A stretch of 64,000 bases of DNA from Dehalococcoidia bacterium (GCA_028285005.1 JANQQP010000046.1:1-64000); one strand, 5' to 3'; positions 26,038 through 35,615 are shown, counted from the first letter of the stretch. Numbers and translations: made by a program. The notes: generated by a model not told the origin, from the letters alone.

Positions 26038-27543
26038 CTAACGCTCAATCGGCACGTTCTGCCTCGGCAGCAGATCGGTTCGGTCCGACGTTGAGCGTAG
26101 CCGATACTGTCTTGCCGTCAGCACAGCTGCAATCGCCCCGCCAAACATTAGCCAGACGATGGTCGCAACCGTGGTCTGGGTATCCCATGAGGTGTAGTTG
26201 GGAAACAGTCTTGAGACTCCGCTGAAGAGCGGTGAGCTCATCTCGAACGGGTTGACCGCAAGGCGAATCTCGCGAGCGTGTCCGGCCTGAGCCAGCACGA
26301 AGGTGATCGCCGCTGTCTGAACCCCCAACAGTCCGACCAGCCATCTGACTGGCGCACTCGCCTGCGCAAGCAGCATCACAAGCGGGACTGTCAGCAGCGG
26401 CAGAACGGTTGCAAGCGTTCGGCCCGGGAACCACCACCCCATCATTGTGATCGCCACGAACGTAGCGATGACCAGTTGAGTGAGGATCAGGGCGAGGACA
26501 ACTCTAAATCGCCAACCTCTCCACGGGAGCAGTAGTAGACCTGCAATTGCCGGAAAGACGATGAATCCCCAACGGGCCAGGCCGAACCGCTCGTCTATGA
26601 ACAGTCCCCACGTGCGGTAGAACCGTTGGGTGAATTCGACGTGCTGTTGAACTATCTCCACCGAGGTTCCGCCTGCATAAATGATGTTCACCGCGTACGG
26701 CGTCAGGCCGTCGAAGGTGACTAGATGGAACCAGGTGAAGTAGATTGCCGAAACTGTCGAAAGGGCAAGAAACTTAAACCTCGCGTTCCAGCCCGCTCTC
26801 ACCAGCAGAACTGCGGCTACGATCGCGCCCAGCGGCGTATATTTCACACCCAGCCACATCATTGCGCTCAGGAGCACGGCAAGGATCACAGCGTCTCGAG
26901 TCTGTGGAGAGCCTCGCTTCGTAACGATCAACAGGCTCAGGACAAGCGTTAACGCAGCCGGTATTTCCGGGTAGATCTCTGTCGAGTACACGAACGCGGT
27001 CGATGTGATGGCGATTCCAAGCGTGGCCAGCCAGCTCAGTCCAATGCGGCCGGTCATACGCGCCGCAAGAACGAATGTGGCAGCAAAGGTAAGCGCGGTG
27101 ATGAGCAGTAGCTGCACCTGCACGCCGCGCAACTTGCCCGCGAGATATCCGGGAACTATGAGTAGCGACAGACCGGGATTGTGAGGACTCAGCAGTCTTC
27201 CGTCTTCAGCCGGTACCGACTGTCTCCAGAGTCCGTCCGGGTGATCGAAGAACTCACGGTACGAGTGGGCCGCGTACTGATTGTTGAGGTCTAAATCCTG
27301 GTCCTGGATGATGCTCTGAGTTGTGAGCAGATAGAACGGCTCATCGGCTGTGATGCTTGCGCCGGTTGTGGCGCGAATGCTGATCGAGAAGAGATAGACC
27401 GTGGCGAGGACCGCGAAAAGCGCGGCGCCCCCCGCCACCAGAGGTCTATCGCTAATAAACGACCGCGTGTCATCCAACCAACGACGCCACGACCAGCGCA
27501 GTGGCCAAGTCTGGGCCGTGCGCTCTGTCGAGATCGCCGTCAA
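26038..27543 (-). CDS. Polytopic membrane glycosyltransferase-like protein
   Basis: Protein of 501 residues with about ten predicted membrane helices. A large extracytoplasmic loop after helix 1 contains ITADEPFYLLTTQSII, similar in place to the acidic catalytic loop of GT-C (PMT/ArnT-like) glycosyltransferases. The Asp-Glu pair after the first helix fits this fold but the family is not certain. The ATG overlaps the stop of the iron-binding lipoprotein gene (27540-27543, ATGA), so the two are co-translated. That linkage is unexpected for a glycan enzyme and leaves open a different transport-related role. Confidence 0.65.
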   Translation of the reverse strand: MTAISTERTAQTWPLRWSWRRWLDDTRSFISDRPLVAGGAALFAVLATVYLFSISIRATTGASITADEPFYLLTTQSIIQDQDLDLNNQYAAHSYREFFDHPDGLWRQSVPAEDGRLLSPHNPGLSLLIVPGYLAGKLRGVQVQLLLITALTFAATFVLAARMTGRIGLSWLATLGIAITSTAFVYSTEIYPEIPAALTLVLSLLIVTKRGSPQTRDAVILAVLLSAMMWLGVKYTPLGAIVAAVLLVRAGWNARFKFLALSTVSAIYFTWFHLVTFDGLTPYAVNIIYAGGTSVEIVQQHVEFTQRFYRTWGLFIDERFGLARWGFIVFPAIAGLLLLPWRGWRFRVVLALILTQLVIATFVAITMMGWWFPGRTLATVLPLLTVPLVMLLAQASAPVRWLVGLLGVQTAAITFVLAQAGHAREIRLAVNPFEMSSPLFSGVSRLFPNYTSWDTQTTVATIVWLMFGGAIAAVLTARQYRLRSTSDRTDLLPRQNVPIER

Positions 27544-28562
27544 TTCAGCGCTCCGACCTCCCTGAGGAGGTCAAGCGTGCCCCGAAGGTCTTCCAGGTTG
27601 CTCAGGTCTACGTCCGGCGGGTTCAACGTCGAAACCGCCGGCAGGTTCGCGCTAGGGCTGGCCCCGGCTGACAGCGGATACTCCTTGGTCTCATCCGAGA
27701 AGTATTGCTGAGCCTCGGCCTCCAACAGGTATTCGATGAAGCGCTGAGCGTCATCGTCGCTGTTGCCGGTGTTAACGATGCCTGCGCCTGCGGTCAGGAT
27801 GAGAGCGCCGGGATCACCGTTGCCGATGAAGTGGTTGCGAGCACCATAGCTTTCGCCTTCCTCTTCGAGGAAACGCTCAAGGTAGTAATGGTTCACAAAT
27901 CCGACTTCGATCTCGCCTCGTGCCGCGGCGGACACTGTGGTGATGTTGTTCGGGTAGGCGCGGACGTCGTTGGCGATGATGCCTTCGAGCCACTCTTTCG
28001 TGGCGTCCTCTCCGAGAATCACCCGCATCGCTGTCACGAATGCCTGGAACGAACCGTTCTGCGGCGCCCATCCGATCCGGCCGCTCCACTCTGGATCTGT
28101 GAAGTCCAGGATGGAGTCAGGCAGGTCCGTGTTGGGGTTGATCGCATCACGGTTGTAGATGATCGTTCGTGCTCGACCTGAAGTGCCGACCCACTGCCCG
28201 TTGGCAGCACGGAACTGTGCATCAACACGGTTCAGTACCGAATCCGGGAGCTGGGTCAGCCTCCCCTCGGCGGACAGAGCGCCAAGCGCGCCCGGATCCT
28301 GTAGGAACACTACATCGGCCGGACTGTTGTCACCTTCTTCGAGGATTAGCGCAGCGATACCAGCGCTCGACCCATATCTCACCTGGACCCGAATTCCAGT
28401 GTCTTCATGGAACTGTTCAAGTAACGGCTGCACCAGGCTATTTGTGCGGCCCGAGTAGACGACAAGGGCATCGTCGTCAGAGCCACATGCGGCGGCCGCG
28501 GCTGCGAAAACCGATAGCAGCCCTACCAAAGCCAGCAATCGTGCGTTCAACTTTCTTTTCAT
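27540..28562 (-). CDS. Ferric-iron ABC transporter substrate-binding lipoprotein (FutA/IdiA-like)
   Basis: Protein of 340 residues. Signal peptide and lipobox (AAAAACGSD, Cys near residue 26) are followed by a periplasmic-binding-protein fold: LVVYSGRTNSLVQPLLEQF, DVVFLQDPGALGAL, IGWAPQNGSFQAFVTAM and the pair HYYLERF that supplies iron-binding tyrosines in this family. The permease and ATPase are not adjacent. The upstream gene is a FEA1-like lipoprotein and the downstream gene overlaps by four bases. An in-frame TTG lies just before the chosen ATG. Confidence 0.88.
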   Translation of the reverse strand: MKRKLNARLLALVGLLSVFAAAAAACGSDDDALVVYSGRTNSLVQPLLEQFHEDTGIRVQVRYGSSAGIAALILEEGDNSPADVVFLQDPGALGALSAEGRLTQLPDSVLNRVDAQFRAANGQWVGTSGRARTIIYNRDAINPNTDLPDSILDFTDPEWSGRIGWAPQNGSFQAFVTAMRVILGEDATKEWLEGIIANDVRAYPNNITTVSAAARGEIEVGFVNHYYLERFLEEEGESYGARNHFIGNGDPGALILTAGAGIVNTGNSDDDAQRFIEYLLEAEAQQYFSDETKEYPLSAGASPSANLPAVSTLNPPDVDLSNLEDLRGTLDLLREVGALN

Positions 28563-28598
28563 CAACTTGGTCTCAACTTTCCGAAGTTGCGGTTGTGT

Positions 28599-30701
28599 CT
28601 ACTGGAGCCTGCCGACCTCTGAGGCGCTGATGCCCCACTCCGAGTAGATCGACTCTAGAGCTGACTTCACTGCGTCCTTTGCATCCGCGCTGGGCTGAGC
28701 GCTCAGGTTCAGGTAACCGGCGATCTCGGCTGCAGCGTCTGCGTTGGCGAGCGCCACCATTGGCTCGATCACCCGGAAGAAGGTCCAGCCTTCAGCCTGG
28801 TGCTCTCTGGCCTTCGCGTCGTCACCGTCTGCCAGGTCACCCGCTATCAGTGACGAGTAGCGAATAGTCGCCTGGATGTAGGTGATCCTGATCTGCCTGA
28901 TCGCCTCGTCAGTGGCGGCCTGTGCAGCGTCTACGTCGCCGTCAACCAGCGCGTCACGTCCGTCTGCCATCGCCTGCAGCAGCGCGTCGTTGACTGCAGT
29001 GCCGACGCCGAAGTTTCCACCACGGCTGTTGGCCGTTGCGAATGGGCTGTTGCCCGGGTCGATGCCGTGGTAGAAGGCCCAGCCTTCGTCCCAGTTATGC
29101 GGGGCGCCTGAAGCCGGATCGAAGTTTCCCTCGCGGGCTTTGTCCATCGCGACCACGAGTTCGTGGATAACCCACGCAATCATGATCTGGTTCTGGATGC
29201 CCTTCTGAGCGCCCTGCCTGCGAACCGCGTCAGACTCACCGGCGAATGGCCCGGTGCCCTGGATGGCACTCAGCACAAAGGTGTCGAGCCAGGTCTGGTC
29301 GTTGTAGTAAGAGGTGTAGTCGTCCCAGATCGCTTCGGAACGGCCGTCGTTGCGTGCAAAGCCTGCGATGTTTCGAGTGGCTCCGTCGCTGCGCAGCGAG
29401 TTCTTGCCGTTGACGTACAGAGCTTCAACCGCCGCCCAGTCGATCGGCGGAGAGTTGAGGAACTCGTTGATCTCAGCAACGTCACTGACGACACGAGCGT
29501 GGGCCGCGACATCCGAGACCGGCGTGTAGCCGCCCATCACAAGACCGCCGAGCGTTCCAACGTCTGAGAGCTTGATACCCAGTGCCGGGTACACAGACTC
29601 CAGCGCGCTCTTCACTGCCTCACCGGCGTCAGGGTCGGGCTGCGAGCTCAGAACGTAGTAGCTTGCGATCTCGGAGGCCGCGCTCTGGCTGACCTCTGCG
29701 ATCATCGGCTCGATCACACGGAAGAAGGTCCAGCCTTCAGCCTGGTGCTCTCTTGCCTTCGCGTCATCACCATTCGCCAGGTCGTCTGACATCAAGGATG
29801 CGTAGCGGATGCTGGCCTGGATGTAGGTGATCTGAATCTGTCTGATCGCCTCGTCCATGGCTGCCTGAGCAGCGTCCACATTCCCGTCCACCAGCGCGTC
29901 ACGACCCTGCTCCATCGCCCTCAGAAAGGCGGCGTTGACAAGGTTGCCTGTGCCGAAGTTGTTGCCGCGGCTGGCGGCCGTAGCGAACGGGCTGTTGCCG
30001 GGGCTATCGCCGTGGTAGAACGCCCAGGCTTCGTCCCAGTTGTGAGGAGCGCCGGAGGCAGGCTCGAAGTCACCATCTCGGGCTTTGTCCAGCGCCACCA
30101 CGAACTCGTGGATCACCCACGCGATCATGATCTGGTTCTGGATGCCCTTCTGAGCGCCCTGCCTGCGGACCGCGTCCGACTCACCAGCGAACGGCCCGGT
30201 GCCCTGTATGGCGCTCAACACGAAGGTGTCGAGCCAGGTCTGGTCTTCGTAGTAGGCGGTGTAATCATCCCAGATCGCCTCTGTGCGACCTTCGTTGCGG
30301 GCGAATCCAGCTATGTTCCTGGTCGCACCGTCACTGCGGATCGAGTTCTTGCCAGAGACGTAGAGGTTCTCGACAGCCGCCCAGTCGATCGGCGGTGAGT
30401 TGAGGAACCCGTTGATCTCTTCTACATCAAGCACCACTTTGGAGTGTGCTGCTACGTCAGAAACCGGCAGGTAAGCGCCGATAGCGCCTTCCACATCGCC
30501 ACCTTCGGGGCCTGAAACTGAGCCAGAGGCAGAGGCCGAAGCAGAACCGGAGGCCGATCCGGACCCGGACCCGCTGATCACTTCGACGCCCGGGCGGTCC
30601 TCACTGCCACAGGCGACGGCTAATGCCGCGATCGCAGCCAACGCGGCAACCAACCAGGTGCGCCGCCATGCCATCAGTCTTCTAGCCGATCCTTCAGCCA
30701 T
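28599..30701 (-). CDS. Tandem-duplicated lipoprotein resembling FEA1-type iron-assimilation proteins
   Basis: Protein of 700 residues. Signal peptide with lipobox LAVAC (Cys near residue 31), a Ser/Gly/Ala stalk (about 43-65), then two copies of a roughly 300-residue domain. The copies share VSDVAAHSKVV/VSDVAAHARVV, FLNSPPIDWAAVE, GTGPFAGESDAVRRQGAQKG and REHQAEGWTFFRVIEPM. The domain resembles algal FEA1-like extracellular proteins induced by iron starvation. Placement 36 bases upstream of a ferric-iron binding lipoprotein supports an iron role. The ATG at 30701 has GGAG at seven bases; an in-frame extension to 30842 would overlap the upstream gene. Confidence 0.72.
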   Translation of the reverse strand: MAEGSARRLMAWRRTWLVAALAAIAALAVACGSEDRPGVEVISGSGSGSASGSASASASGSVSGPEGGDVEGAIGAYLPVSDVAAHSKVVLDVEEINGFLNSPPIDWAAVENLYVSGKNSIRSDGATRNIAGFARNEGRTEAIWDDYTAYYEDQTWLDTFVLSAIQGTGPFAGESDAVRRQGAQKGIQNQIMIAWVIHEFVVALDKARDGDFEPASGAPHNWDEAWAFYHGDSPGNSPFATAASRGNNFGTGNLVNAAFLRAMEQGRDALVDGNVDAAQAAMDEAIRQIQITYIQASIRYASLMSDDLANGDDAKAREHQAEGWTFFRVIEPMIAEVSQSAASEIASYYVLSSQPDPDAGEAVKSALESVYPALGIKLSDVGTLGGLVMGGYTPVSDVAAHARVVSDVAEINEFLNSPPIDWAAVEALYVNGKNSLRSDGATRNIAGFARNDGRSEAIWDDYTSYYNDQTWLDTFVLSAIQGTGPFAGESDAVRRQGAQKGIQNQIMIAWVIHELVVAMDKAREGNFDPASGAPHNWDEGWAFYHGIDPGNSPFATANSRGGNFGVGTAVNDALLQAMADGRDALVDGDVDAAQAATDEAIRQIRITYIQATIRYSSLIAGDLADGDDAKAREHQAEGWTFFRVIEPMVALANADAAAEIAGYLNLSAQPSADAKDAVKSALESIYSEWGISASEVGRLQ

Positions 30702-30748
30702 CTCAGTTCTCCAGTCCTTACTGCCAGCTTTCTTGCCTGTGGCGCCTC

Positions 30749-33700
30749 TCATGCGGTCCACATCTCTCGCGCCATCCCCACGGGAACGCGCCACAGGTAT
30801 TGCCACCCAATGAACGACCTGCCGCGACGTCTTCTGCGCCATGTGATTGGCACTTCTGACATCCGCATGCCTTTTCTGAGCAGGTCCAGCGTTAGGACCT
30901 GCGCGTAGTTGTAGTCATGAATGATTTCGGCGACCTCGACTGCACGACGAGAGAAGCCACGGAAGCCTGTCTGCCCATCTCGAATCCGCCTGCCGACGGC
31001 GAGACTCAACAGAGCGGTAAATACCCGGTTTCCGAGATAGCGGCCAAGTTTCTGGCCTTCGCTTCCGGCTACCCATCGGGAACCGAGCACATAGTCGGCT
31101 CTGCCGGACTCGATCTCTTCGAGCAGCAGAGGAATCTCGGCCGGGTCGTACTCGCCGTCCGCATCGATGTAGATGGCGGCCCGAGCATTCATATTGCGAG
31201 CCGTATGCAGGCCTGTGCGCAACGCGGCGCCGAGACCGCGGTTGTGCTCATGCCGGACGACTGTGTCTGCTCCAGACCTGTCAGCAACCGCCGTTGTGTT
31301 GTCGCTGGAACCGTCATCGACGACGATCACGTGAAGATCGGAGACTTCGTTGCGCGGAATCCTGGCAAGGGTTTCGGGCAGGTTCTCAGCTTCGTTGTAG
31401 GCGGGGATAACGACTGCGACAGGGTCAGCAGCGTCGCTGTCTGTCTCACCTGCAAGGAGTTGACCGACCGAGCGATTCGGTGAGCGCATGCCCAGCAGGT
31501 GCGTCAGCGTTGGCGCAACATCTGTGAGGTGTCGCGTCTCGTTGAAGACCTGGCCGGCTGCTATCCCATTGCCTTGCAGGACACAGGGCACGCGACGCTC
31601 AGTTTCGGTAAGGTGGCCGTGGCCACCAATGCCTTTGCCCTGCCCGTGGTCCGAGGTGATGAGCAGTGTGGCGTCTTCCATGTAGCCTTCCTGCTCACAC
31701 CAACCCACGAAATCCTCGATGATGCGGTCGGTTATCTCGATCTTTTCCAGGTACTCGCTGTTGTAGCTGCCGCGAGCGTGACCGGTCTGGTCGACACTCA
31801 ATAGCTGCAACACCAGCAAGTCCGGGTCTTCCTCCCGCATCACCCGCTTCGCCTCTCGCACCAACTCATGATCGATCTCGTCGTTGTGATTGACGGCGCT
31901 GACAGTGCTGACAACTTCCTCGCCGAACGCATCGACAAGGTGCGCGATGCCAACAAGCCGACCTTTCGCCCCGTTCTCTTCAAGCACGTCGAAGACCGAT
32001 TCGCACTTAACCCCGAGGCTCGGCACAAAGTTGCTCTTCATGCCGTGGACTGAAGGGGGAGCGCCGGTAAGCATCGAGCTGAATGCGGTGACGGTGCGGG
32101 CGGGATAAACCGTGCGCATGTCGGTGAATTCGGTGCCGTTACGTCCGATGCTGTCGATGAATGGCGTGTGGGCCTCTTTCTGACGATCAGCGCGGCAGCC
32201 ATCGATCACAATTGCGATGACGCGTTTCGCTGTGCGAGGCGGGACCGGCCGGTCCCGACCGGTAGTCGTGACTGGCAGTGCCGGTACCCATGTGAAGAAC
32301 CACTGATGCAGAAGCAGAGCGGCGATTCCGATGAACAGAACGAAGCCTTCGACTGCGATCACCGAGCCGACCGACAGTCCGTCAGTCAGATACCCGAAGA
32401 TCAGGATCAGAAGCAGGAACTTCGGCGCCTGCTCGAGGAAGTTGCCGCTTGTCGGATCAGGGTTCTCGAGTACCAGTCGCCAGAAGCGAGTGAAGTTGGT
32501 CCACGGCATGCCAATGCGGAAGTGGTAGTAGACCGTGCCCCATAGAACGATTGTGAAAGTGAAGTAGAGTCCGAGCGCCACCGCAACAGCGACAGGGTCG
32601 AAGACTCGGAACGCGACGATGAACAGCAGCAGGAAGGCCCAGAGCGCTGTTCGCAGGTGTAGCGGGAAGTCGAACCGGTAGAAGATGATGCCAAGCGGGA
32701 CGATCGCTATTGTCGCGACCGCCGCACGTCCCCAGTAAGCGGCGTCTGTCAGGTTCGGGATGCTGAGCAGTAGAAGCACACCCAGTGTGAACACCGGAGT
32801 GAACGGCTTACCCTCGTTCAGCACATTCCAGGCTCGTGCAGCGACGATCTCGAACCGCGAGGCGTGGCCGGTCCGGTCGCCATCCTCGTCCCTGGTACCT
32901 GACTTTCCGATGGGCAGTGCCCGCACCGTCTCGTAGCCAGCAAAGATCGCGGCAAAGGTGTACGAGTAGCCAAACTTGAGGCCGTGCGTCACGACCGCGA
33001 TTGCGAGCGCCTCTTCGACTGAGAAGCCATAGAGAGTCAGCGCTCCCGTCATGCTGGCTTCGTAGACGCCAATGCCGCCGGGAGCGAAGTGGAAGACCTG
33101 GAATAGCAGCGTGAACGCGGTGACTGCTATGGCCGCCTGCACGCTGATGTCGCCGCCGATCGCATGGGCTGTGACCAGCAGCGCCGCCGATTCCAACACC
33201 CAGGATGGAGCGGTGATGAGCAATGCCGCCACGGCCTGACGCACGGAGATTGCTTTGAGGCTTGAACTGAGCGATGCCCAGAGCTTGCGCACGACCGTCG
33301 GTGCACGCCGCGACACCGGCATCCCTCGCAGGGCGATCATCCCCGCGACGCCAACGGTTAAGAACGCAGCCGAGAGGAGCAGGCTTGCGGTGCCGCCAAC
33401 CGGACTTTCGGGAGCGAAAGGGATGAGCACTGCCGCCAGAACGAACAGAACGAGATAATCGAACAGCCTCGCAACCAGGCTGGTGCTGATCGCCGCCGTC
33501 GCAGTTATGCCTCGGGTTGTCGCCACATACGGACGGACCACTTCGCCCGCTTTGATAGGAAGCAGATGATTGGCGAACAACGAGCTCTGGAGCGCCGAGA
33601 ACGCGGTCATGCGGCTGAGTCCCGGCAGCAGAATCCGCCATGCTTCGGCTCGCAGCCAGAACGCCGCCGTGTATGCCACGACGAAACCGGCGATGAGCCA

Positions 33701-33898
33701 CGGGCGCTCGCCTACCGCGCTGAACGCACTGGTAAGCGCCGAGTGGTCGATAACCCAGATGATCGTCGCGACGAGCAGTCCGATGACCACCGTCATCAAC
33801 AGCACGCGCAACCAGGAAGTTCGGAGAACCCTTCGAGACAGCAGTTCGGCTAACGGTGTCTGTGGAGGCGCCGCACGGAAGAGGTTGATCATCTGCAA
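30749..33898 (-). CDS. Three-part fusion: flippase-like membrane domain, type I phosphodiesterase, GT2 glycosyltransferase
   Basis: Protein of 1049 residues. Residues 1-320 are a polytopic domain of the lysylphosphatidylglycerol-synthase/flippase-like family (PFLPIKAGEV-type segment ANHLLPIKAGEVVRPYVATT). Residues about 360-545 hold further membrane helices. Residues about 560-815 form an alkaline-phosphatase-superfamily phosphodiesterase: VIDGCRADRQKEAHTPFID, PARTVTAFSSMLTG, ITSDHGQGKGIGGHGH. Residues about 825-1049 are a GT2 glycosyltransferase of dolichyl-phosphate-mannose-synthase type: VVIPAYNEAENLPETL, VDDGSSDN, IDADGEYDP. A role in envelope lipid or glycan assembly is inferred. Only 47 bases separate it from the iron lipoprotein gene downstream. 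Confidence 0.82.
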   Translation of the reverse strand: MQMINLFRAAPPQTPLAELLSRRVLRTSWLRVLLMTVVIGLLVATIIWVIDHSALTSAFSAVGERPWLIAGFVVAYTAAFWLRAEAWRILLPGLSRMTAFSALQSSLFANHLLPIKAGEVVRPYVATTRGITATAAISTSLVARLFDYLVLFVLAAVLIPFAPESPVGGTASLLLSAAFLTVGVAGMIALRGMPVSRRAPTVVRKLWASLSSSLKAISVRQAVAALLITAPSWVLESAALLVTAHAIGGDISVQAAIAVTAFTLLFQVFHFAPGGIGVYEASMTGALTLYGFSVEEALAIAVVTHGLKFGYSYTFAAIFAGYETVRALPIGKSGTRDEDGDRTGHASRFEIVAARAWNVLNEGKPFTPVFTLGVLLLLSIPNLTDAAYWGRAAVATIAIVPLGIIFYRFDFPLHLRTALWAFLLLFIVAFRVFDPVAVAVALGLYFTFTIVLWGTVYYHFRIGMPWTNFTRFWRLVLENPDPTSGNFLEQAPKFLLLILIFGYLTDGLSVGSVIAVEGFVLFIGIAALLLHQWFFTWVPALPVTTTGRDRPVPPRTAKRVIAIVIDGCRADRQKEAHTPFIDSIGRNGTEFTDMRTVYPARTVTAFSSMLTGAPPSVHGMKSNFVPSLGVKCESVFDVLEENGAKGRLVGIAHLVDAFGEEVVSTVSAVNHNDEIDHELVREAKRVMREEDPDLLVLQLLSVDQTGHARGSYNSEYLEKIEITDRIIEDFVGWCEQEGYMEDATLLITSDHGQGKGIGGHGHLTETERRVPCVLQGNGIAAGQVFNETRHLTDVAPTLTHLLGMRSPNRSVGQLLAGETDSDAADPVAVVIPAYNEAENLPETLARIPRNEVSDLHVIVVDDGSSDNTTAVADRSGADTVVRHEHNRGLGAALRTGLHTARNMNARAAIYIDADGEYDPAEIPLLLEEIESGRADYVLGSRWVAGSEGQKLGRYLGNRVFTALLSLAVGRRIRDGQTGFRGFSRRAVEVAEIIHDYNYAQVLTLDLLRKGMRMSEVPITWRRRRRGRSFIGWQYLWRVPVGMAREMWTA

Positions 33899-34051
33899 TC
33901 CAGCCTGTGCACCGAAGCCGTTCGGATCATTAGCAACCGGTCCCCCTTCGCGAGGAGACGCTCGGCTGATAGGTGACGCTACTCATCGGATCTTGTTGTG
34001 ATCCGTCCGACGCGTTGTTGAATGGCCACTTTGCGGCCGCCGTTCCATGCA

Positions 34052-34564
34052 TCACGCAGGCTCTGGCCAGTCGATGGAGCGGATAACTTCGTGGAAGGCC
34101 TCTGGCACTGATTTCGCAGGATCCTGCTCGTGATTGAGCTCTCCACCCAGATGAGTTGGTTTGGCCGCCTCGTCCTGCCTGTCGTCAACCATGATCGGCA
34201 GGTTGATGTGGATTGCGATAGACAGCCCCGCGGCGACGTCCACTCGAACCAGCTTCTGATCGTGCTCAGAACCATGCGAGTGTGAGTGGTCCATCACCAG
34301 TTGGGCGGACATCCAGCCATCCTTGAACATGGAAAGCTTGAGCGAGGTGATGTTCCAGCCAAAGGTCCTGGCGATCATTGGGCCAACGTGATATTGCCCG
34401 CACCTGTCAGCCGCCAGACCTTGTCGCTCCAGCTCCATCTGCTGGCCGGCTGGCAAGGACATGTCGAGGTGATAGGCCTGGCGGGTCTCATCGTTAACCA
34501 GGATGAGACGAGCGCCTTTCTTACCATCGAGCAGCTCTACTCGATCTGGTCGCACCTCAAGCAT
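34052..34564 (-). CDS. DUF151/bifunctional-nuclease-fold protein
   Basis: Protein of 170 residues. The pattern VGPMIARTFGWNITSLKLSM, DGWMSAQLVM and VDVAAGLSIAIHINLPIMV follows the order of the DUF151 (bifunctional nuclease) fold, but the usual RPSDAIAL signature is VDVAAGLSIA here. Catalytic activity is therefore doubtful. The ATG at 34564 is favoured by AAAGGGAG upstream. It stands alone, reading leftward. Confidence 0.6.
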   Translation of the reverse strand: MLEVRPDRVELLDGKKGARLILVNDETRQAYHLDMSLPAGQQMELERQGLAADRCGQYHVGPMIARTFGWNITSLKLSMFKDGWMSAQLVMDHSHSHGSEHDQKLVRVDVAAGLSIAIHINLPIMVDDRQDEAAKPTHLGGELNHEQDPAKSVPEAFHEVIRSIDWPEPA

Positions 34565-34828
34565 TGGATGGCTCCCTTTGCTGCAACATCGTCGCCGCAA
34601 CACCATTATTTCGTACGTACGAATTCAACGGAATGTAGAAACGCACAGCCGCCCATGATACGCTTGTTACGCGACAAATCAAGACCAATTTGATCAGGAA
34701 TTATCAGATAGACTTGAAGCGGTTCGGCACAAGGGCGATCAAACATCAGTATTTGTCGATACGAATGAGTCACCCGTCGCCAACCGTGAAATCCCGGTGC
34801 AGCCCGGCTCGGATAGGAGATTCAGTCA

Positions 34829-34972
34829 ATGCCCAGGTACTTCGCTAAGCGCCAGTCGGAAAAGGTGAAGATCAGACGGCGTAGGCAGGGGCGGTTGGAT
34901 AGACTGCTTTTCCGGCGGGAGAGCGCCTCAGAGACGTCCCGCACTGCCAGGTTGATCCGGCGCAGCACCTGA
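34829..34972 (+). CDS. Possible small, very basic protein
   Basis: A 47-codon reading frame starting with ATG, with AGGAG upstream. Starting MPRYFAKRQSEKVKIRRRR, it has about a third Arg plus Lys. No family is recognised. It lies in the otherwise empty stretch before the nitroreductase gene. It could be a nucleic-acid-binding small protein or a chance frame. Confidence 0.3.
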   Translation: MPRYFAKRQSEKVKIRRRRQGRLDRLLFRRESASETSRTARLIRRST

Positions 34973-35030
34973 TCAAAACCGCCCCGGGCCCTTAACGAAT
35001 CGTCTTACACAGAGTTCACGGGAGAGCCTT

Positions 35031-35615
35031 GTGACTACCGACACGCTCGCAGTCGAATCAGTGATGCAGGTCATCAAGACGCGACGCACCGTACGCGACT
35101 TCACTGAACAGGAAATCCCCGATTCTGTGCTAAGCACAGTCCTCGATGCCGCGATATGGGCGCCGAATCACCGCATGACCGAGCCGTGGCGCTTCTACGT
35201 GCTCAAGAAGGGCGGCGAGGCCCGGCAGTCGATAGCCGATCTGACTCACGTATGGACGCTTGAGAACACACCGAACAAGAACCAGGCGCAGTCGAGCGCT
35301 GACGCCGTGCGCAACGAGCTGCTGAACTCACCGGCGCTGATCTACGTCTACTCGCTTCTCGGCCCTTCTGATGAGATCGCCGAAGAGAACTATTCGGCAA
35401 CGTCCTGCGCTGTGCAGAACCTGATGCTCGCGGCACACGCGCACGGACTGGGCGTCGGCTGGTCTACCGGAAAGCCGACGAGGCACCCGGAACTGGGGCG
35501 TGTTCTGGGTGCCGAATCCGACTCGAGGATAGTTGGCTGCTTGTATATTGGGTACCCAACTGAACTTCCAGAGAGTCGCAGGCTTAACGTTTCAGACGTG
35601 ACCAGGTGGCTCTAA
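35031..35615 (+). CDS. Nitroreductase-family flavoprotein
   Basis: FMN-dependent NAD(P)H oxidoreductase fold of 194 residues. RRTVRDFTEQEIPD near residue 18 binds the flavin phosphate. APNHRMTEPWRFYVLKKG is the family core, and AAHAHGLGVGWSTGKP lies towards the C-terminus. The start is GTG at 35031 with GGGAGAG upstream. A ferritin gene follows 50 bases downstream on the same strand and may be co-transcribed, but a functional link is not evident. Confidence 0.88.
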   Translation: MTTDTLAVESVMQVIKTRRTVRDFTEQEIPDSVLSTVLDAAIWAPNHRMTEPWRFYVLKKGGEARQSIADLTHVWTLENTPNKNQAQSSADAVRNELLNSPALIYVYSLLGPSDEIAEENYSATSCAVQNLMLAAHAHGLGVGWSTGKPTRHPELGRVLGAESDSRIVGCLYIGYPTELPESRRLNVSDVTRWL

